Source: Cephalothrix spiralis (lineage: Eukaryota > Nemertea > Palaeonemertea > Archinemertea > Cephalotrichidae). From it: 10,287 nt of DNA. The stretch covers positions 1-10,287 of the forward strand of contig JAUCNG010410581.1 in the NCBI GenBank assembly GCA_032353305.1, in the 5' to 3' direction. The notes beneath the pieces are model-generated. The model ran no database searches, was not told the origin of the DNA, and was given only the letters and a program-made list of their open reading frames with translations. Both the position numbers and the translations under genes were made by a program. The first letter of the stretch is position 1, and each line of letters opens with the position of its first letter. This document shows, piece after piece, positions 8,001 to 10,287 of this stretch.

Positions 8001-8286
8001 TGTTAGTGTCCGCACTTCCGAGATTTTCATAAACATTTTGAACTGAGATTGTCCTTTTTATTAGACAAATTTATGACCACAAACATTTAAATTGTGGCAT
8101 GGTTTGTCGAAAACACGGCGGCACTGAGCAGCGGCGAGCATTGCAATAAATTCAATTTCAGCGACAATCAAATTTACTTACCGAGTTAAGTGAATCATGC
8201 AAACATTGTAGTAAAAGAAGGAGAAATTCGTGAGAATCTTGTTGTTCCCTTCCTTCAAACATGGGATCCCTCCTGCCCATAGCATA
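1941..8286 (-). CDS. USP8: USP8-like deubiquitinase, C-terminal half (8 exons, 5' partial)
   Basis: This cysteine protease family removes ubiquitin from substrates. USP8/UBPY is known for acting on endosomal cargo and ESCRT-associated receptors. Eight coding exons joined from high to low coordinates give 264 residues plus TGA: 8182-8286, 7493-7615, 6139-6252, 5092-5234, 3958-4087, 3526-3556, 2795-2883 and 1941-2000. Residues in this fragment: QQDSHE box 15-20; zinc ribbon CLTC 85-88 and CPRC 134-137; HFNRF 159-163; NHYG 206-209; catalytic His H215 in SGHYTAYC; catalytic Asp D232 in KYDDD (17 residues after the His, the same spacing as in USP7); end strand SSAAYIVFYT 246-255. USP8 is preferred over USP2/USP21 because of WRQKI...VDFP, NHYG and SSAAYI(L/V)FYT. 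All phases match and there are no in-frame stops, so it looks functional. The catalytic Cys box and N-terminal domains lie outside the window. Confidence 0.93.
2001..2794 (-). other. Intron 7 (794 nt, GT-AG)
   Basis: Donor GTGAGT (2794 downward) and acceptor ACAG. It contains the minisatellite at 2215-2294 and a hairpin GGACTT-GGC-AAGTCC at 2188-2202. A degenerate telomere-like hexamer run (GGTTAGGGTTTG and neighbours) lies at about 2451-2492. The rest is unremarkable AT-rich sequence. Confidence 0.8.
2215..2294. repeat. Degenerate 15-17-bp minisatellite, 5 units
   Basis: The units are 2215-2230, 2231-2245, 2246-2261, 2262-2278 and 2279-2294, built on a core like YCNATGTRTCCCRG. Units 1 and 4 share GTGTCCCGG while units 2, 3 and 5 share ATGTATCC, which hints at a higher-order period of about 47 nt. 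A 60-codon open frame across the array is a by-product of the repeat and not a gene. Confidence 0.65.
2795..2883 (-). CDS. USP8: USP8-like exon with catalytic Asp (residues 216-245)
   Basis: This 89-nt exon has acceptor TCTTTTAG and donor CAG|GTGAGT. It completes Tyr216 and continues TAYCSNPITQRWYKYDDDY, then VSELSESNVQ. KYDDD carries the catalytic Asp (D232). The WY-K-YDD-xxV pattern is the standard third catalytic box of USP enzymes. Confidence 0.95.
3005..3205 (+). mobile_element. tRNA-derived SINE, copy 1 (3'-truncated)
   Basis: The tRNA-like head has a D-arm/A-box region TAGTTGGTATAGTGGTTGG (3014-3032) and a B box GGTTCGAG (3061-3068), resembling tRNA-Asp/Gly types. The body segments CACAACTTTCCATC and TTGGTCAGGTT match copy 3 at 4735-5055, which marks them as one family. 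The 3' TGACGCCC tail is missing. It lies antisense to the host gene. It is not a tRNA gene: the acceptor stem is decayed and the T-stem is poor. Confidence 0.65.
3317..3428. repeat. 14-bp inverted repeat pair
   Basis: GTACTGATCTTACC at 3317-3330 is perfectly complementary to GGTAAGATCAGTAC at 3415-3428, with 84 nt between. The outer flanks are also partly complementary (GAGTCA against TTGACTC-like sequence), so it is probably a short foldback element. No clear target duplication is seen. Confidence 0.5.
3526..3556 (-). CDS. USP8: USP8-like 31-nt microexon with catalytic His
   Basis: Acceptor AATTTCAG and donor GTAAGT bracket exactly 31 nt encoding NHYGTLESGH plus the first base of Tyr216. 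Joined to its neighbours this gives YGVS-NHYGTLESGHYTAYC, the USP8 His box, with H215 as the last full codon of the exon. The length is not a multiple of three, so skipping it would remove the catalytic His and shift the frame. Confidence 0.93.
3557..3957 (-). other. Intron 5 (401 nt, GT-AG)
   Basis: Donor GTAGGA (weak), acceptor TTTCAG. Inside are repeated fragments: GAGAAGTGC at 3709-3717 and 3825-3833, AAGGTAGA near 3781 and 3819, and GGTAAAATTT...CGGCGG near 3603 with a related GGTAAATTTTTTCGGCGG near 3852. They suggest an old, broken repeat that I cannot name. Confidence 0.75.
3958..4087 (-). CDS. USP8: USP8-like exon (residues 162-205)
   Basis: This 130-nt exon has acceptor TTTTGCAG and donor TCG|GTAGGA. 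It completes Arg162 and reads FYNDGGWRQKINSYVDFP and then DLDLNRYALGPEEKPRYDLYGVS. The FxxDGxWxQK, VDFP, DLDL and ALGP spacings follow the USP8 catalytic domain closely. This is the palm and finger base preceding the His box. Confidence 0.95.
4354..4577 (+). mobile_element. tRNA-derived SINE, copy 2
   Basis: The A-box region is TTTGGCGTAATTGGTAGCG (about 4359-4377), with a decayed B box near 4395-4406. The body matches copy 3: GGCTCGGTCAG, GGGGAGTGAGACGCTATCCC, GGGTAAACCCGACT, TATATAGAAAA, GATTAGATTGCGGG, and a tail GAAGTCCATTTGACGCCC ending at 4577. Relative to copy 3 it lacks part of the region after the head and about 25 nt before the tail. Its 63-codon open frame (4413-4604) is a shadow of the repeat. 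Confidence 0.75.
4735..5055 (+). mobile_element. tRNA-derived SINE, copy 3 (best preserved)
   Basis: The head folds as a tRNA: D arm TTGCGAAGTGGTAGAG, a perfect anticodon stem CTGGG/CCCAG around loop TTCGTAA (4765-4781, anticodon CGT, Thr-like), and B box GATCGATACC (4791-4800). The body continues with CTCGGTCAGG, TTCGGGGTAAACC, GTATATAGAAAA and ATTAGAATGCGGG, and ends TTGAGAAGTCATCTGACGCC (5023-5042) followed by an AGA-rich tail (5045-5055). It ends only about 37 nt from the GC donor of the host exon and is antisense to it. A functional tRNA gene is unlikely because the acceptor arms do not pair and the body is fused. Confidence 0.8.
5092..5234 (-). CDS. USP8: USP8-like exon with second zinc-ribbon CxxC (residues 115-162)
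   Basis: This 143-nt exon has acceptor TCTCTAG and a GC donor. It encodes DCMNKYTKEERLTGSSKWFC, then PRCKVRREAVKKEDIWKLPS and ILIIHFN plus two bases of Arg162. CPRC (134-137) is the second Cys pair of the USP zinc ribbon. IWKLP...IIHFNRF is the conserved strand that vertebrate USP8 has as IWKLP...LVHLKRF. Confidence 0.95.
5262..5513 (-). other. Intronic GC-richer block with open frame, origin unknown
   Basis: This block has visibly higher G+C than the intron around it and stays open for 83 codons on the gene's own strand, with a mixed, protein-like composition (for example KVVQSRTDTKIPGKELYFSA and SLNDHEDSEKSDQC). It starts only 27 nt upstream of exon 5092-5234 and carries small stems (CTTTCG/CGAAAG near 5282-5306, TATACT/AGTATA near 5324-5340). 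I recognise no domain. It could be the body of an unknown repeat, an exonised repeat or a cassette exon. Protein continuity argues against constitutive inclusion. Confidence 0.35.
5724..5800 (+). repeat. tRNA-Leu-like pseudogene or SINE head
   Basis: The A box GGCCGAGTGG (5732-5741) and the B box GTTCGAGAC (5781-5789) match the consensus. A Leu-type anticodon loop CTCAATT (anticodon CAA) sits on a weak 4-bp stem. The acceptor and T stems do not pair, so it is not a working tRNA. No SINE body like the other copies follows it. Confidence 0.55.
6139..6252 (-). CDS. USP8: USP8-like exon with first zinc-ribbon CxxC (residues 77-114)
   Basis: This 114-nt phase-0 exon has acceptor CTTTCAG and donor GTAAGC. 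It encodes GLLMMRVICLTCTKQSVKFE and then VFTALTLPVPTSSRSTLQ. CLTC (85-88) is the first zinc-ligand pair. The spacing from the preceding ELFE to CLTC equals that of vertebrate USP8. Confidence 0.95.
6253..7492 (-). other. Intron 2 (1240 nt, GT-AG)
   Basis: Donor GTAATT, acceptor CTTTCAG. The longest internal intron here. It holds a 7-bp hairpin AGCAAAA/TTTTGCT (6870-6891). Between about 7085 and 7260 there is a run of G- and C-rich tracts (GGTGGGGGGTC, GTCCCCC, CACCCCTCCC) that looks like transposon residue but has no arms I can pair. No gene is seen. Confidence 0.8.
7493..7615 (-). CDS. USP8: USP8-like exon (residues 36-76)
   Basis: This 123-nt phase-0 exon has acceptor TTTTCAG and donor GAG|GTAATT. 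It encodes VRVNPRLPDQELDNLPERVA and then AEQFWIRHKKLNKSIVHELFE. The AAExxWxxHKxLNxSI...LF pattern is the USP8 segment linking the QQD box to the zinc ribbon. Confidence 0.93.
7616..8181 (-). other. Intron 1 of this fragment (566 nt, GT-AG)
   Basis: Donor GTAAGT, acceptor TTTTCAG. It contains a 12-nt poly-C run (7695-7706) followed by three TTCGAAA motifs (near 7707, 7715 and 7734). A 73-codon plus-strand open frame (7673-7894) spans this and resembles no family I know. Confidence 0.8.
8182..8286 (-). CDS. USP8: USP8-like exon with QQD box (residues 1-35 of fragment)
   Basis: This 105-nt phase-0 exon has acceptor TTTTTCAG and donor TCG|GTAAGT. It encodes YAMGRRDPMFEGREQQDSHE and then FLLLLLQCLHDSLNS. 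QQDSHEFLLLL is the second conserved USP box. An earlier exon carrying the Cys box must exist, but I find none up to 10287. Confidence 0.95.
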
Positions 8287-8501
8287 CTGAAAAAAACGTA
8301 AAATCGAAATTTTAAATTTATTTATAGGAATTACATGTGTTCATCTATTATGAAATTTGAAATAGGAATATATTGCACATGCAAGTATACAGAGCTTTAT
8401 GCCAAAAAATGGTATATGTCATCCTAAAAGTACTCACTAGTATATTTCTATACTAATCGAGGCGCATGTATTACACGAGTCTTACAACTTAAAGATCACT
8501 G

Positions 8502-8579
8502 TATAATATTACTGTACTGGGAGTCGTGCAGTTCGGTAGGACCCGAGCTACACAACTCCCCGGTACAGTAATATTTATA
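8502..8579. repeat. 78-nt imperfect hairpin (foldback repeat)
   Basis: The left arm 8502-8528 (TATAATATTACTGTACTGGG onward) pairs with the right arm 8551-8579 with two mismatches and two one-base bulges. The 22-nt loop contains a small TTCGG/CCGAG stem. The size and stem length resemble a miRNA precursor, but a miniature transposon remnant is equally likely. No target duplication is seen. Confidence 0.6.
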
Positions 8580-8599
8580 ATAACATGAGCTATACCTCT

Positions 8600-8878
8600 C
8601 CCGTTAAATTACCCCCGTGCAATTCGTGAATTGCACGCGCGACACGTCAGCGAACTAAATGTCGTGTAAAAATATAATAATACTTATGAGTAGTCGGTTG
8701 GTTCGGATTCAATTACGATAATTTGCACGAGACTGTAAGGTCGAGTTCAAATTCGAACCAACCGACTACTCATAAAGTAATAATTATTATTACAATGTGT
8801 CATAAACTGAGCAATCGCTTCAACAATAATGACGTCATCTGCCACGTGATCCGAATTGCACGGAGCTAATTCAACGGG
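8600..8878. mobile_element. 279-bp MITE-like element with 27-nt TIRs
   Basis: The left arm 8600-8626 (CCCGTTAAATTACCCCCGTG onward) and the reverse complement of 8852-8878 agree at 24 of 27 bases. The interior has a 20-nt palindrome GTGCAATTC-GT-GAATTGCAC (8617-8636), a perfect 22-nt inverted repeat (8684-8775), an ATGACGTCAT palindrome (8829-8838) and CACGTG (8843-8848). No open frame and no certain target duplication. The family is not recognised. Confidence 0.65.
8684..8775. repeat. Perfect 22-nt inverted repeat around a tRNA-like core
   Basis: TTATGAGTAGTCGGTTGGTT plus CG (8684-8705) is the exact reverse complement of 8754-8775, with a 48-nt loop. The left arm contains AGTCGGTTGG, like a tRNA D arm, and the loop ends GGTCGAGTTCAAATTC (8739-8754), like a B box. 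It may be a tRNA-derived fragment captured in a foldback element, nested in the 8600-8878 element. Confidence 0.6.
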
Positions 8879-9365
8879 GTAGCGTTCAATTCGGAATGAT
8901 TTGAGGAGGAGTTAAAATGTAACAATATCGTAAACCGTATCGTAGGTGACCTCAAACTAAGCTGACAACCATAAATTTGCCACTAAAAGAAATCACCTCG
9001 ATTTACAATAAAATAAAATGATTGAAATTAAGATTTATTTATAACACATTCATTTCACATTTCATTATAAAATGACACACAATGACTATTTTTAATGGCA
9101 CAGAATGATAAATTTTTACATTTCAAGTAACCCAATAATTTACTCGAAAGACTTATTTACTTTATGCACCATAGAAGAAAGATTCACTGATTAGGCCCAG
9201 TATCCGTGTACTATCGGCAAAGATATCGATTCATGTGATCTCACAGATAGTAAACGATTAAAGTGATTACAGATAAGATACGTGATGCAAATAGGCCAAT
9301 GACATAATCCGTAACAAAGTGACCATTGAATAAACTAAAAATATGATATAAATCTGGATATATGG

Positions 9366-9423
9366 TTATTGCACGAGTTTCAAGTGGAATAACGGTTTTA
9401 TCCCACGGAAACGAGTGTAATAA
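9366..9423. repeat. 58-nt hairpin, first of a pair
   Basis: The left arm 9366-9392 (TTATTGCACGAGTTTCAAGT onward) pairs imperfectly with 9398-9423 around a 5-nt loop CGGTT. The right arm contains TTTTATCCCACGG, close to the TTTTATACCACGG arm of the next hairpin. Confidence 0.55.
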
Positions 9424-9424
9424 C

Positions 9425-9508
9425 TTTTTTATACCACGGTTCAATCCCATTTTCACCCATTTTCAAGCGATTTAAAAACCCAAAAATAGCTAACCGTGGT
9501 ATAAAAAA
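9425..9508. repeat. 84-nt hairpin, second of a pair
   Basis: TTTTTTATACCACGGTT (9425-9441) is the exact complement of AACCGTGGTATAAAAAA (9492-9508), with a 50-nt loop. It follows the first hairpin by one base. Together they are probably one non-autonomous element with related arm sequences. Confidence 0.6.
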
Positions 9509-9660
9509 TTATAATGATCGAATTCAACGGGTCACGCCTGTTAGAAGGTCAAAAAAAAATTCCATGGTTAATTGACATTAATAGTAGAGTCATCGAGAGA
9601 GAAACTGAGCATGCGCAGCCCCACACGCATAATATTTGAGATTTGAATTAGTCTGGACTA

Positions 9661-9701
9661 ATTCAACGGGGAAGCCATTCCGATCCACTTCGGTGTTGAA
9701 T
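9661..9701. repeat. Short ATTCAAC/GTTGAAT hairpin
   Basis: ATTCAAC (9661-9667) pairs with GTTGAAT (9695-9701), and GAAG pairs with CTTC inside. The left part CTAATTCAACGGGG repeats the end of the 8600-8878 element, so this may be a solo end of the same family. Confidence 0.4.
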
Positions 9702-9748
9702 ACTTGTAGACACCAACCGGGGTGGGGGTGGTCATTTTTGGTCCTAAA

Positions 9749-9855
9749 ACCATCAATCTGACGTCAGATTGATGGTGGGTGTTTTTAGTATTTGTCAGAT
9801 TGATGACGATTATTTCAGATTGATGGGCGGGTATATTAACCAATGTCAGATTGAT
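9749..9855. repeat. 28-bp perfect palindrome plus 51-bp compound tandem repeat
   Basis: 9749-9776 is an exact 28-bp palindrome centred on TGACGTCA. Its right half begins a series of TCAGATTGAT copies at 9763, 9794, 9814 and 9845, spaced 31, 20 and 31 nt. That is a 51-nt compound unit (31 + 20) present twice. A fifth copy is inverted in the left half of the palindrome. The shared core is 10 to 12 nt and the spacers are diverged. Confidence 0.75.
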
Positions 9856-9902
9856 TATTCAAGTTTTTCGCAGCTAGAAGGCGCTACGGTGATGTCACAG
9901 GT

Positions 9903-10130
9903 CTGCCCCCACGAAGTAAAGAGACTTAACTCCATTTTATAAAATTGTACAGGAGAGCCGTTTATTGAATTGGATTTGTATTGAATGTATTAGGAAAGTG
10001 ACAATACTTTGAAATAAAATCAAACTCTGAAACTTAAGGATATGATAAAACATAGTATAATCAATGAAATTATGCAATAAAAAGTTTTCCCACCAAAATG
10101 GAGTTAAGTCTCTTTACTTCGTGGGGGCAG
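9903..10130. mobile_element. 228-bp MITE with perfect ~37-nt TIRs
   Basis: 9902-9938 (TCTGCCCCCACGAAGTAAAG onward) is the exact reverse complement of 10095-10131. The AT-rich interior has no open frame. AGGT flanks both ends (9899-9902 and 10131-10134), giving a candidate 4-bp target duplication if the element starts at CTGCCCCC; the boundary is uncertain by a base. Perfect arms suggest a young insertion. The superfamily is not assigned. Confidence 0.8.
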
Positions 10131-10287
10131 AGGTGCAATATGCATTTTTCTGGAGCTGTGATGACCACACCTTTCCAATAATACCATATACAACACTATT
10201 CTATAATATTTGAAGCCTGTAGGAACGTAACATCATAAGTCCACTTTTTGGCCATTTTGGGTTTTTTGCTGATTTGGTATATTGGAT

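Larger units (their letters stand above)
8287..10287 (-). other. Upstream intron of the USP8-like gene (partial), repeat-rich
   Basis: It starts right after the acceptor of exon 8182-8286 and continues past the window edge, since no upstream USP exon is found. The repeats inside are listed separately. The stretches 8300-8500, 8900-9360, 9525-9655 and 10135-10287 show nothing recognisable beyond AT-rich sequence. Two short minus-strand open frames (9241-9456 and 9658-9843) overlap repeats and resemble no known protein. Confidence 0.7.

Noticed and set aside
9241-9843. Two minus-strand open frames (9241-9456 and 9658-9843) as upstream USP8 exons
   Set aside because: Neither contains the Cys box or any USP motif, and both overlap hairpins or tandem repeats.
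9763-9855. CRISPR-like array of TCAGATTGAT
   Set aside because: The repeats are only 10-12 nt, spacings alternate 31/20/31, and the setting is a eukaryotic intron.

Overview
This is eukaryotic, intron-rich DNA, roughly two thirds A+T by eye. It carries the 3' half of one protein-coding gene on the minus strand, embedded in transposon debris. Fused tRNA-like heads (SINEs), short inverted-repeat elements (MITE-like) and GT-AG introns of 400 to 1240 bases point to an invertebrate animal genome. A mollusc, perhaps a bivalve, is my best guess, but nothing here proves the species.

The gene is a ubiquitin-specific protease of the USP8 (UBPY) type. I read eight coding exons, from 8286 down to the stop codon at 1941. 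Joined, they give 264 residues with no frameshift and matching splice phases at every junction. The fragment runs from the QQD box through a CxxC...CxxC zinc ribbon to the catalytic His and Asp boxes and the AYIVFYT end strand typical of USP8. The Cys box and the N-terminal half (MIT and rhodanese regions in known USP8) lie beyond the right edge. One intron (4088-5091) has a GC donor, and one coding exon is only 31 nt.

Layout, left to right. 1-1567 is downstream flanking DNA with a TTACYCRRGTAA hairpin cluster (57-151) and a 204-bp MITE with 9-bp target duplications (1342-1563). 1568-1940 is the likely 3' UTR. 1941-8286 is the gene. Its introns hold a minisatellite (2215-2294), three copies of one tRNA-derived SINE family (3005-3205, 4354-4577, 4735-5055), a further tRNA-like head (5724-5800), and a GC-richer block of unknown origin (5262-5513). 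8287-10287 looks like the next intron upstream. It is crowded with inverted-repeat elements: 8502-8579, 8600-8878 (enclosing another hairpin at 8684-8775), two adjoining hairpins at 9366-9508, a perfect 28-bp palindrome leading into a two-copy compound repeat (9749-9855), and a MITE with perfect 37-nt arms (9902-10131).

There is one gene, so no multi-gene system is visible. The interest lies in the exon structure around the catalytic His and in several non-autonomous elements that I cannot assign to a named family.
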